Shown here piece by piece: positions 44,699 through 55,848 of a stretch of DNA of 56,501 nt. Under the pieces are notes generated by a model, which had not been told where the DNA came from, ran no database searches, and worked only from the letters and a program-made list of their open reading frames with translations. The position numbers and the translations under genes are program-made. The stretch is from Laetiporus sulphureus 93-53 (taxonomy: Eukaryota; Basidiomycota; Agaricomycetes; Polyporales; Laetiporaceae). Numbering within the stretch: position 1 is the stretch's first letter; every line of letters begins with the position of its first letter. The stretch is taken from NCBI RefSeq assembly GCF_001632365.1, contig NW_024468521.1:636929-693429 (forward strand). The letters are read 5' to 3'.

Positions 44699-46140
44699 TG
44701 CCTGTCATGATGTGGTGCTTCGTTGAACGTTCTTTGCGACCGCTAGGACATATGGTGTACGTCCGCCATCCGCACTGTATGGAGGGCTAAGTGCGGCTGA
44801 CATTATCATTGTGCCAGGCGGAACATGCTCTCGCTGTGAGTGCGTATTGCATGTGGGCGAAGCAGGCATGCTAACTTTGATTTTAAGGCCACTACAGTAT
44901 TTGTTGTGCAAAGGTACGCTGCCGATATTATGCAACGTGAATATATGCCTATTTATCATCTCTCTTAGCTTCTACATCTACAATATCTGGACAAGTGGGT
45001 GTCTAATCCGATTGGGCAACATGGTCACTTATCGTGCGATACAGTGATGGCGAACAAGCGCTATCAACTTCCGCTTGGCGTTACTGGTGTGAGAAACCTT
45101 CGTATTCGCAGCCAAGCCTAACGAGGTGCTGACATTATGACACAGCTGGTTCTCGCTCTCACGTCATACGGTGCGTTCTTCGAGCAAATGTTATGTGAAA
45201 TGGCATTCTTACTGGTTTGCATTCAGCTGGAAGTTGGGGTACGTGGACGCTTTCGGTTATATCATTGCGCGTCTCATCGTGCTCCTCACATTCGCTGTGC
45301 ACAGGAGTGGTCTACATGGTGTCTGTATCACGGGTTTTTTTTTTATCTATGCTCCCGTCCATGCCCGTGCTAACTTGAATGAGCAGGTATGGGAGCGGTG
45401 ACCTCGCCTCCGACGTGATGCATGTGCTAGTACGGCTCCCTTGCATTCATCGCCTGTGCCCTTCCTGACGCCCTTCGTACAGTCTCCAGGTCGCGTGCAA
45501 GCCGCGTTTGCATCCGCGACGGACATTTGTATCGCGACTTCGATGTGTCTCGTGCTGCGCGAGGCCACAACGGGATTTCGAGCGTGAGAACAAGCGTGCC
45601 AGTCTGTTTCCTGTGGCTTTTGACAAAAACGTGTTTGTGCTCAGAACGCAAGCCATCGTTGCGAAACTGATCAGCTATGCGATCAACCGTGGAATCGTGC
45701 TGACGTGCGTTAGTTCACTGTATAATAAGTGTATGAGACAGTTAAGTCTGATTGCTGATGAAGCGTGCTGCAGATCCTGCAACTTGGGTTGGTGAGTGGT
45801 TTCCAACGGCGTATTTTATCTCGGAAGGCTCGACTACTGATTTACGGAATTAGACTGCATCCACTGACACGGAGGTGGACCAGATATTCTACTTTCCCCT
45901 GAGCACGGGTGCGAATACTGCTTTTTGACTGTTCATACATATTGATATCATCTTCCGAACTAGTTTACGTCAATTCAGTACTTGCTGTGTACGTGCACTT
46001 CCGCCTGTACATATGAGTTTTGGTCTGACATTATCCATCTTACAGGCTGAATGCGCGCGGGCATTTGCGCGAAAAGAAGAACGGATCCGCTCAGCGAATA
46101 CGATGCCACAGCATCCACATTTCAGTGAGCACAGAAGATT

Positions 46141-47095
46141 AACACTATGCATTTCGGTTGACGATGTTCCGGGCATCATCAAGCCGCTGTAGCGGTCCAA
46201 TCGAGGAATGTTGATATTTGTTGACCGAAGTTCTACGACGGCACTGTGTGTTGTGGTGCTGCATACTTATGACTCGGGCTGTTAGGTTGATTTTTGTTTG
46301 TATGAACGAGTAGATTCTCTGGCATAGACGAGCAAATCATTGATTGTGGCATAATCTAGTTGCGACTGACAAGGTTCATAAGAATTATGAGCACCGATAC
46401 TGATAAGACGGCATTGACTTCCGTATATTGTTCACAGCAAGCATCTAATTGACATGAGTCAAGCAACATTCAGCGCGTTTTCGCATGAAGATGAGCAAGA
46501 ATAGATCTCATCTGTCTTATAAATGGCTCAAACGGTGACTAAGAGTACTGCTCGTCAAAAACACCGATACTCGCTTCGGGCGCGTCTACGTTCTTCCTCC
46601 GCACACCGTCCCTTCGCGAGTACAATTGCGTGACGCACAGAGTCATTTGGTGGCGCGCGACATCTGTTCTACATGCACGAACCGTTATGCAGCGATTATC
46701 TATGAAGAACGTGCCGCAGGTCAACGCAACTCGCTTGCAAATGCCCCACGTTCGTGTCCGGCGAGCATTATATTATCACGCACCGGCCACATTTCGCGCA
46801 TCGATCACTGGGTTGAACGCCACATCCTCAAGGGTGGATCCGTCAAAGCAAGCTAAGCCGCCGATTCTCGTAGAAAGCATCCAAAAACTCGCCCCCATTC
46901 GAAGTAGCCGATGGCCGCTGTCTCGCTTGCATCAAGCGTGCGTCTTACATCAGCAACGGAATAGGCCACGAAAGCCGCTTAGGTATTCATGTGCACTTCA
47001 TCTTGCATTCTCCGCCATAACGAGAACTTATTGCAAAGACAAGACAACCAACGTGCAGCATAACAACACAACAAGGCTCGACACCTGCAAGCAGA
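46141..47095. other. Intergenic with tail of the array and a shared P450 flank
   Basis: 46200-46400 is the tail flank of the DUF6534 unit. 46470-47000 is the partner of the partly inverted duplication at 20935-21580. No gene recognised. Confidence 0.55.
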
Positions 47096-49217
47096 CTACG
47101 CCTGCCTCTTCCGAAACAGTACCGCCGCCGTTGCATTCGGCATAAGCGCGGTCGCGAAACATTTCGTCGGCGGAACCACGCCCTCATCCTCCATCCTGAC
47201 ATCATACGTCATCAAAACATGCGCCAATATCGTCTTGAGCTCGCTCACGGCGAGGAACCTCCCTGGACTGGGTCCAGAAAGAAAAAAAGGAACGATCAAT
47301 TTCGATCGAAGACTCTCGAAGCAAAACTCACCACGCCTGCTTACCATGCCCGAAAAGCATATACTGCGGCGACGTCGTAGCGAGGTAATCGGGCGATCCC
47401 TCGCCCTCATCCGCCGTCGACGATGCGTCGTAGAAACGCCAAGGCTTGAACTCGTCCGGGTCCTCGTATATGGCCTCATCGTGGTGGACTGCGGCCGTCG
47501 GCACAGCAAGATAATTCCCTGCAGGTATGACAAGCCCATTCGAGAACCGAAAGTCCTCCATGACCTTCCGGTGCATCGCCCCTGCGAGCGAGTCAGCTCC
47601 CAAAGGCACACGTAAGACAAAGTGACATACTCGAGCCGATGCCGGTGAGCCGCAACACCTCCTTCAAGAAACTCTCCAGCCTGCGCATCTTGCCGATCGA
47701 CTCCTTGGTCCACCCGTCCTGCTGCAGGACCGACTCGACCTCCGCCCGCAGGGGCGCGACATATTGCGGGCGTGCCGCGAGGTAGAACAAGGCATGTGTC
47801 ACGCACTGCGCTCACCGCACAGACGACAACGTCAGTCCTCTGAGACGCATCTCAAGCCTCGCATGACGCACCATCGTAGATGTATGTACCGCCGCGGCAT
47901 TCAACACGAGAATGCGCAGCGTGAGCGCGCGCACTGTGCGCTCCTCGCCTTGCGCCGTGTCGATGCACCACTGCAGCATGTCGTTCTGTCGCCCCAACGT
48001 ACCAGCCCAGACACCCATCAACGATCACGCCTGAGAGGCTGTCGACTGCGTCGAACGTACCGGCTTGTCTGTCCAACCGTCGCCGAGGGTCTGCTCTTCG
48101 TGGAAGCGCTCCGTGATGATGGGCTCGAGGTGGCGGATGCCCCGGTCCACGCTCGCGGGGACATTCGTCAGGTACTTGGCTGCGAGTCTGCAGGTGCGGG
48201 CACGTTAGCACGTTTAACGTGAATCCGCCTTCGGGGGATGCCAAAGCAAGCGAACGTGCGCTCACGGCTTTAGGAACTCGGGGAAGAGCGATATGATCAT
48301 CGCGCCGGTGAACGTGTCAATCGTGAAGGTTTTGTTGAGGTCGCAAAAGTCCGAATTTCGACCTGTGCACGGTCAGGCTTTGAGATGGTGATTTCAAACG
48401 AACGCACAAGTTGGCAGCCCCACGACGACGCGGTTGATGGTCCTGCAGACAATCTCCAGCATGGTATCCATGGCCGGCACCTTGGTCCACTCTGCGGGAG
48501 ATGCACCGGTCAGAGCACAAATGCACGATTGCAAGCGGGATCTGCCGCACCTTCACCATCCGCACGGACCGCATCGCCGAACGCAACAACAATCTCATCA
48601 AGCAGCTCAGGAAATAAACGGGTCAGGTTTCGCGTGAGATTCGAGCGGAGGAGGTCGAGGTGGTACGGGTTCTCGTGGATGTTCGGGCCCAGAGTGTAGT
48701 CGACTTGCATGAGCTACGGGAGCATCAAATCAGGTATATGCGCACGCCTGGTGCAGATGCGATGACTCACCTCAGCACTGGACTCTATCTGGGAGAGCTG
48801 GCCCTCGGGCGCGCGGCGGACCTCCTCGATGAGCGCGGGATCGCAGAGCATGACCGTCCAGTGGTGGAACTCGGCAAATTTGTACGTTCCGCCATTGTCC
48901 TTGTACTATGCATCGGGGCCGTCAAACAGTGAATAGGGATGAGAAGGGGGAGTCGGTGCCTTTCTGTAACCCTCGGACATGATGTCCGCGGCGTGCGCTA
49001 CGTAGTTGAATGCGCCGATATATGAGAGGAGCGGCCATGATGGGCCTCCCACCGTCGGCACGCCTGCGAGCTGCTCGTGAGCGATGAGTGACGACTGACC
49101 TGTAACATGACGATGAAGTATACGTACGGATCCTTTTCCACCTCGCACGAGCAACAAGACAGCATACAGAACCGGCAATCCTAGAACTGCATAGAGGACC
49201 GCACCCAAGTCTGCCAT
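47096..49217 (-). CDS. Cytochrome P450 (ent-kaurene-oxidase-like basidiomycete family), copy 3
   Basis: Close paralogue of the plus-strand gene at 13448. It starts MADLGAVLYAVLGLPVLY, then LAGVPTVGGPSWPLLSYIGA, QVDYTLGPNIHENPYHLDLL, FPELLDEIVVAFGDA, QNDMLQWCIDTAQGEERTVR, MTHALFYLAARPQYVAPLRA, ExxR as KEVLRLTG, MHRKVMEDFRFSNGLVIPAG, QYMLFGHGKQA with the Cys codon split by the last intron, and ends AAVLFRKRQA. The same GC-donor intron after the second exon is seen (about 48960). All exons read are open. Substrate unknown. The inverted orientation relative to 13448 fits a segmental copy. Confidence 0.87.
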
Positions 49218-49479
49218 GAGAGCGAAGTGCGGGTGATAGATGGGGAGACGTACGGCGTCAAGCTGGTTCGCTTTAAGTATCCAAGCGAAGACCACCGATC
49301 CAACTGGCAACAAGATTGTCATATGCAGAGCCGTCTTTCGCGCTCACGTGACTCGACGCGTGTGTGGCACTGCCGCAGCCTGAACGGTGCAGCCTTGGTA
49401 CCTCCTTCCGAACTCTCCAGCCTGCGTACTGAGCATCTCAATTTCATCCAGGTGTCGAGCAGCCCATCACGCACCGTCG

Positions 49480-49595
49480 TAGATGTTTGTGTCACGCCGA
49501 CGTTCACGGTCAGTATGCGCAACACGAGCGCTCATGCGGTCCGTTCCTCTCCTTCCGTCAATCCCATACATTACTGCAGCATGCCATTCTAGCGG
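49480..49595 (-). pseudogene. P450 I-helix exon relic
   Basis: The minus strand reads NGMLQ, stop, then TEGEERTA, stop, then LVLRILTVNVGVTQTST, which corresponds to the NDMLQW...EGEERTV...ALTLRIL exon of the intact P450s. Two stops break it. Confidence 0.75.
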
Positions 49596-50560
49596 GCGGC
49601 ACGAAACGTCAGCTATACACACAGGGCATGAATACATGAACGTCAATGCAGGTCTGTTACCCGGTCAATGCCCACCTCTTATGGCTTTTAAACACTACTC
49701 TCACAGTTCGAAATGGGTGCTTACTCACGGCCCCATATGCTCCGAATGTAGTAGCTGGTTCAAAAATGTCAGCAGCACGAAAGGGATGAAGCCAGTCGAG
49801 GAAGCCCGGACCATTGTGTCACAAAGACTGTCATGGTTTTGGGGAAGACACGGTTCATCATGAGTTCCTGGGTTGATATGACTGAACACAATGATCGCTC
49901 ACGGCAAGTGAATTCGCGACCTGGAAGGTTCGCAGCACTCGGGCATCTACTGCAGAGATGAAGGGCCTACTCCATAGGTATGAGGGAGTGCGAGCTATGC
50001 CGAACATATCATTTGTGGTATCGAACGTCTTGGTTCCATTGTAGCTGCGTCGAACGTGAGATGAATGACCATATCTAACGATTCATCTGGCCAACGTCTT
50101 TGAGGTATCCAGCAGCCTCTAATTATCGCCCCAGACGTGGAAAGGTGTACAGAGCGTACATAAATGGTCCGCGCCACAGTCACAGGCGGCAAGGTTCTCG
50201 TGACCGTGACGTAACGCGTCAGATCGAGTTGCCTGAAGTCATCGCTAACCGCTCCTCCTGTCTTCGACCTCTTTTCGCCGAATTTACCTCTGCTGAGCAC
50301 TGAATATATGCGTCAAACACAATATTTTTTGCCGAAGAAGGAGCTCATGAAAAGACTGGATGGGCAGCGCATATATTAGTCATTTACCAGAAATGGATGC
50401 ACGACGGGCGGAGCGGGGAGCATTGGTCCAGGGCAAGGTGGATTCTTAGTGGTGCGGGTCATGACAGAAGGCGGACTTGGCTCTACGTCGTCGACGGCGT
50501 AACAGCCCCTCCCGCTACACTTGCGTCATGTGGTGCGTCCGCACATCTTGCAGTGGCGGG

Positions 50561-50567
50561 TATATAA
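50561..50567 (+). promoter_or_regulatory. Probable TATA box of the HAM1-like gene
   Basis: TATATAA, 93 bp before the start codon, followed by a pyrimidine-rich tract typical of strong fungal promoters. Confidence 0.5.
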
Positions 50568-50659
50568 TCGTCTCCCTTCCGCTCCCCCATCCTCCACTAT
50601 TTTCTTTCTGCTACGACCTTGACGACTATTCTCACTACCATTAACGCTTCGAATTCACA

Positions 50660-53211
50660 ATGGACAAAACCGCTGCCGTTGTCGCCGCCCTCAATGCCGG
50701 CAAGATGCCTACCTCTGAGCAGCTCAGCCAGGCATTCGATGTCTTCCTCAACTCGGCGGTCCTAAATGCGCACCCCACCGCGGATGGAGGCGAGCTCAGC
50801 GAGCGAGGAAAAGTTCTCCAGAATGATGTTCGCGAATTGCTGATCGCGTACAAGCAGCTAGCGGAGAGCAAGAACGGTGAGCGTATGCGCGTATACGTGC
50901 GCGAACACCCATGCTGATGATGTTTCGCGCAGGCGACAACCTCATTCAGGAGTCGCTATGGCATCTATCCGAGGCCGATATCTCCTCCTCTTCGTCTGTT
51001 ATGGATGTTGACTCCGACCAGGCACACCAAGATTCACTCGCTATTGCACGCGCCATCCGCAAACTCACATCCCTCATATGGGAGAATATTTCCCAGGAAG
51101 GACGCTCCGTCTTTCATGACTTTGCTTCGTTCATGCGCCTCGCACTCGCCGACGCCGCTGAGTATGTTGCCCAGGGTGCTGGTGCGACCGCCGAGTCTCT
51201 GCGCGAGATCGATAGTGAGGTGCAGGAGGGCGAGCGCAATGAGCTCGGGTTCAAGAAGCACAAGGCGGGCGATGTGGCCGACCAGACTGATGCACGCGCC
51301 AAGTTCGAGAAGACTATGGACTCGACGAAGAAGGCCGGCTCGAAGGCAATCGGTGCCGGCCAGGTCGCGATTGCGACTGCGCAAGACGTTACGAACCGCG
51401 CCAGCACGAGGCTCCAGGACGCGTTCTACAAAGTTTGTGACATCTTGCAGTTGTTATATGCGCCTTGGCTAACTATATGCGCATATGTCTCAGATCTGTG
51501 ACCGTGCACAAGACGATGAAGAGTATCACTCCGCAATTAATACTCTTTTCGACATCATACACAAGTGGGTGCATCGTTCACTTGATTCGGCTGGTGATGT
51601 CAACCGTTCGACCTCCCTTGACACCTTTATCGACGATCCTACACCCGAGAAGCACCTCGTCAATGGCATCCGCGGCCTCCGCACGGTCCTCGAGCGTCTC
51701 GCCGGCGGCGAGAGCCTCGATGACTTGTTCGGCACGGTCCGTGTATGCGGCGTCGACATTCAGAAAGACGAGGAGCTCCGCAAATGGTGCGACGACTTTC
51801 TCGCGCACCTGCGCAAGTGTATAGACGAACCAGGCCACGTGCGTAGCGATGAGGCGAAAGAGACTCAGGAGCAGCTCCGGGAAGAGTGGAAGGAGCTCCT
51901 CGACACGGACACAGAACAGGGAAGGAAGTGGAAGGAGGACATCAGAAGACTCAAGGAGGAGGCGAACGTGTTCCAGAGCGCAATCGATCAGGACAAGGAG
52001 CTGAAGCGGGTCAAGCGCGCGCATGCGAAACTCGGTGAGGACATCGAGGACAGTCTTCTTGTTGCGGGGAGTGCTGGCCTCCAGGCGACCATGGACAATG
52101 CGCCGTGGTTCTGGCAGGACCTCTTCAACGTTTACTTGCCCAAAGCCGTCGGTATGCTCAAGGATATCCCCATCCCAAGGTAATATCGTTTCATTAATCC
52201 CTCATTGCAAGTTTGTGCTGAAACGAGCCTCGCAGAACCGAGTATGCGGACAATGAGGTCGAATTTGTTCTCGAGGATCTCGACATTTCGTCGTTCAACC
52301 TTCTTCCTGGGCATGCATACATTCGTAACATCACCGACATCGACATCCAGGCACCATCGAGCGGTCAGGCCAGCACTTCTGTCGGCTCCCTCACTCGCGT
52401 GTATGTCCAGGCTCTTCAGCTTTCTCTGCGCGAAGTCTCGTTCTACTACAATGACAAGACTACCTCGGTCGGCCCTGCAGAGTACACTGGATTGCTGGAA
52501 TTCATTCTCCCGCCTCAGGGAATCGACGTCGACGTTGTGATCCGCTCCATTCCCAACTCTCCCGAGGGTCTGAAGGAGCGTCAACAACATAATCGATTTC
52601 TCGAGATCCAACGCGTCGAAGCACGGGTCTCTGAGCAGGTCGAGCTCACGATCAAAGAGAGTAACCATCCGATCCTTGTCTCCGTCTTCAAGCCCGCCAT
52701 GCTCTCGCGGTTCCGCGATACACTTCGCACAGTCCTCGAGCAGCAGATTCGTGCGTCGATCGACTGGGTCGATGGGCTCATGTGGGATGTCGGTCGTCGT
52801 GCAGAGGTGTTTGGCGACGCTGGCCTCGGGCGCGGCGCGAGTCTCGTCGCGGGCTTCTGGAGTGAACTTGGGCATCTGCAAAAGGGCAGGCGTTCCCTGC
52901 TCAGTGAGTGGACTGCAACGGGCACCGGCGTGATCAAGCAGGACAAAGACTCAAAGTTCGCCATGGGAGCGGAGCCACAGGTACTGTCGGGCGAGAAGCG
53001 TGGGCCGAAGGGCACGTTTTCCGAAAGTATGGCAGAGCCACAGGACATCGGTCAGAAAGCGGCGCAGGCGAAGGGCGTCGTGCAGCAAGTGAAGGAGACG
53101 GCGAAACAGAAGGTGCAGAAAGTCAAGAGCTTTAAGGATGCGGTGAGCACGAAGATCGAGGAAGAGGAGAGTAGGGAGGGATGGCAGAGCGCAGCATTCA
53201 ATGTCGCGTGA
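50660..53211 (+). CDS. HAM1-like protein (HAM1 N- and C-terminal domains)
   Basis: Four exons: 50660-50876, 50933-51432, 51494-52179, 52236-53211. The product is about 790 residues. The N-terminal part (KTAAVVAALNAGKMPTSEQL, then LIWENISQEGRSVFHDFASF) and the central part (FNVYLPKAVGMLKDIPIPR and VEFVLEDLDISSFNLLPGHA) fit the fungal HAM1-like family, whose central region is related to BPI-type lipid-binding folds. The C-terminus is Lys/Glu-rich, amphipathic and probably coiled. Related proteins are linked to hyphal anastomosis in filamentous fungi; a role in lipid binding or membrane contact is inference. Length is normal and no defects are seen. Confidence 0.85.
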
Positions 53212-53415
53212 GCTCGGTCGGGTTTGCTTTGGGAGAGAACTTGAGAGGGTTTGCGATTGTACAGTATAGTCCGCAAAATGTATGATACCGTTTTTGTATT
53301 TGTGTCAGCTCGTTGAACAATGTCATATCATTCATATTACACCGTATGCGGTCCATCTACATAGCCTACAGAGTCCCCAAAGCGAAATTGAGTAAGATAT
53401 ATGCCGTCCCCTACA

Positions 53416-54471
53416 TTATTCACGGTCGATCTGAATCCATTTGCACCCGCCAACGTCCTTACATTCGCACTTACCGCCGAGACTGGCAGGCAGGCTCTCG
53501 GCATCGATGTGCTCGAGAAGTACGGGGTGGTATTCCGATCCGAGGATATCCATCTTGTCGACGGTGTTCTTTGAGAGCCAGCGCTTGACGAAGGACCAGA
53601 TGATGGTAAAGGATGAGGGCGCATTGATGATGTAAAACTTTGATGAGCTTTAGGAGAAGTGGAGTGTTAGCAGAGGAGAGAGTCGGAGGAGGATAAGGTG
53701 CGCACACTTCAGGGAAGTTATCTTGTGACATTTGGAAGGCATCGCGTGCAATGTCTTTCATTTGCCAGAACTGGCTCAGGCTGCGATCGACAATCACTAT
53801 TTCTGCACTGCCCAGCAGATAGAGCATCAGCCATGACGAGATTACTCACCTGAACCCCTTGAGATCCACAATGAGGAACGTCCCGTCAACCTGTCTACCC
53901 ACCTTCCGCGATGCAGCAGGGAGTATGTCCCTCGGTATGCTCTCCGCTGTCGCGAGCATGTAATGCCAGAAACGCTCCGGAGTGATTTGCTTGTAGAGCT
54001 CGGACATGTTCACGCCGCCGTAGTGCTGGATGTTCACGGGACGCCCGGCCTTGTCCGTCTTGTGGAACCACATCGGCCAGTACTCGAAGACTTCCCTACG
54101 TTCTGGAAACTGGTGTGCATCCGTTAGCGAGCTGTTACGAGCAGCGAAAGCTGTGTGCTCACGTCGTATGGGTCCATCTGCTTGTAGATCTCGTCGATGC
54201 CGACACCGTCGACGCTTTTTCGCCAGGCTTGGCACTTGATCCACATGGTTGTCGCTGCCTCTGTATCAAACGAGCGAGCGCGCAGGAACCGCCTGCGTGC
54301 CGACGAGCATCAGTTGGCGTAGGTGGACATGATACGGAATGATATGTACATGAGGGTGAAGTCGTCCGGAGCCATAGTATCCCCTTCGTGCGTTAGGCCA
54401 TCCCGGACCAGCCGTTCACGGAACTGGGCGACCAGAGCTTCTTGGCTTTCCGGGCCTTGCGAGACGGTCAT
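53416..54471 (-). CDS. Sec14-like phosphatidylinositol transfer protein (CRAL-TRIO)
   Basis: About five exons. It starts MTVSQGPESQEALVAQFRE, then the N-terminal CRAL-TRIO helix set RFLRARSFDTEAATTMWIKC, then FEYWPMWFHKTDKAGRPVNI, and the core DGTFLIVDLKGF, followed by LSQFWQMKDIARDAFQMSQD, KFYIINAPSSFTIIWSFVKR, ILGSEYHPVLLEHIDAESLP and a C-terminal LGGKCECKDVGGC. This matches Sec14 landmarks (KFYIINAP, ILG, LP..GG) throughout. It transfers PI/PC between membranes and couples lipid metabolism to Golgi traffic. The ORF stops at 53416 soon after GGKCEC, which is normal. A paralogue, not necessarily the essential SEC14. Confidence 0.88.
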
Positions 54472-54992
54472 TGACGGAAAGCTTGTGTGAGTGAGATACG
54501 GAGGGTGAAGGGCAAAGAGCGGCAAGAAGGGCGAGGATGGCTGGACGGCTATGCTCGTATCGAGGGGCGCAGTGTCAGCTATGTAGCCTCGGGACGTGCC
54601 TTGATGATCAACTATCTATCGAGAACTCCTCGTCCAACCGTTGACATGGACAGCTCGCTTCCCGTGAGCACCGCCTCCATGTATATATGTGCCAATGGCG
54701 GTCGACCTTCCTTGTTCACTGGGAAGCGCCCCCCTGGCAGACAACAGAACTGTTCAGTCTATTGTGCAAGGTCCTCGACGCAAAAATACCTGTCATGCTG
54801 TGCAAGTTGTGGCCATAGAATGTAAGAGAAATACCAGCAATAGCCCATCGAATGGAAAGATGAGAGACAGGCATGGGAATGAGCGAAATTTGATCTTTGT
54901 TGCCCGGAAACGCAATGATCACACGTGAGCGCGACTCATCTCATCTCCATCTTACGATCTCTATTCCGAAGCTTAGACGGTCTTTCTCTACC
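54472..54992. other. Divergent intergenic region
   Basis: Shared promoter region of the Sec14-like gene (minus) and the gene at 54993 (plus). No further gene seen. Confidence 0.55.
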
Positions 54993-55848
54993 ATGACTGT
55001 ATCCAGATATCTATGCGACTTTATCCTGGCTGGGTTGTTCAAGCTACTCTGGGCACCATGTTAGTATGATAGGTTAGTTCCGTGTCTTTCTGCAGCTAAC
55101 TCCGTCGCTCTCAGCCCTTGTCCCCACACCCAACGACACCGACGAAGTCCGTTTTAACAAGGAACACATGTATGACCCTAATTGGCCGCGCTCCCTCGTC
55201 CTCATCATCCACCACACCCGCAGACCGTTCCACAATTTCTTCTTACTCCTCTGGCCCTACCCTTGGCATTTTGCTTTGCAGCCACTGTACTCATCTTTCG
55301 AGTTTCTCCAGCATCCCGAGCTTGCTGATGAACTCCACTCTGACGACTTGAGGCTGCACTACTTCCCTCCGTATCGTGCGCGAGATACGCCACTCCGCTC
55401 GCTCTACCGCATGCATGCATGGATCTGTGCAGGAGGCAAGCATCGTCCGCTGTTGGGTTACGAGACGCAATATTTCCTATCGCACATTGGACCAGAGTGG
55501 AAGCTCGAGAACTTGCCCGATCCACAGGACCCGGACCCGGTGCGGTATGCAGTGCTTGCGGGCCTCGTCGAGACCATGGTCCTCTCGTTCAATGAACGGT
55601 ACTCAGAGATGAAGCTCCCCAGGATGGGAGAGGGTATTTCGGTGATGTACCGAAAGAAGCTGAAGAGGGAGGGGCGTGAGGTCGACTATGCGACATTGAA
55701 GGAGCGGGCACCTGAATGGGTGGCGCCAGTTCCACCTGTGGAGGGTCCACCAGTCCAGCTGGCCATGATCAAGCAGGAGGGTGTGGCCATTCAGTTTCGA
55801 AAGAGGAACATCCTTATCAGTGGGTCAGGGCACATGTTCTGGGTCTGA
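54993..55848 (+). CDS. Conserved-looking protein of unknown function, 2 exons
   Basis: Exon 1 (54993-55059) encodes MTVSRYLCDFILAGLFKLLW, then a 55-bp intron; exon 2 (55115-55848) continues SLVPTPNDTDEVRFNKEHMY. The protein is about 267 residues, rich in aromatics and His/Pro (HFALQPLYSSFEFLQHPELA), with a charged C-terminal half and an end GSGHMFWV. An N-terminal hydrophobic stretch may be a membrane anchor or signal. I do not recognise a domain. A downstream acceptor at 55115 was preferred to one at 55096 because it keeps the frame open into exon 2. Confidence 0.65.

Larger units (their letters stand above)
36865..46140 (+). pseudogene. DUF6534-type gene, array copy 3, split by insertions
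   Basis: Exon 1 (36865-36935) matches the other copies. Intron 1 is broken by the copia element, and its remainder, with the acceptor, lies at 43295-43345. Exons 2 to 5 are missing. The gene resumes at 44699 inside the intron that follows exon 5 and continues to the last exon (LNARGHLREKKNG), where about 14 nt are lost and the frame shifts. Middle exons still read FYIYNIW, LVLALTSYGAFF and YVNSVLAV. Confidence 0.85.
29470..46410 (+). repeat. Tandem triplication of a DUF6534 gene unit
   Basis: Three units of about 3 kb each carry one DUF6534 gene plus similar upstream and downstream flanks: about 29470-32515, 32520-35460 and 35500-46410. The third is expanded by inserted elements. Upstream blocks share TTGGCTCAC, TGATAGTTGCTTGACAG and GTGTGAATTGATCCAC. 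Downstream blocks share TTGATATTTGTTRA and GTGGCATAATC (R = A or G). Confidence 0.85.
49218..50659. other. Intergenic with P450 debris and the HAM1-like promoter
   Basis: 49340-49385 is a short piece of the 200-bp repeat at 16898. 49480-49595 is a P450 relic. 49722-49850 repeats 16610-16740. A TATA box (TATATAATCG, 50561) lies 100 bp before the HAM1-like start codon. Confidence 0.6.
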
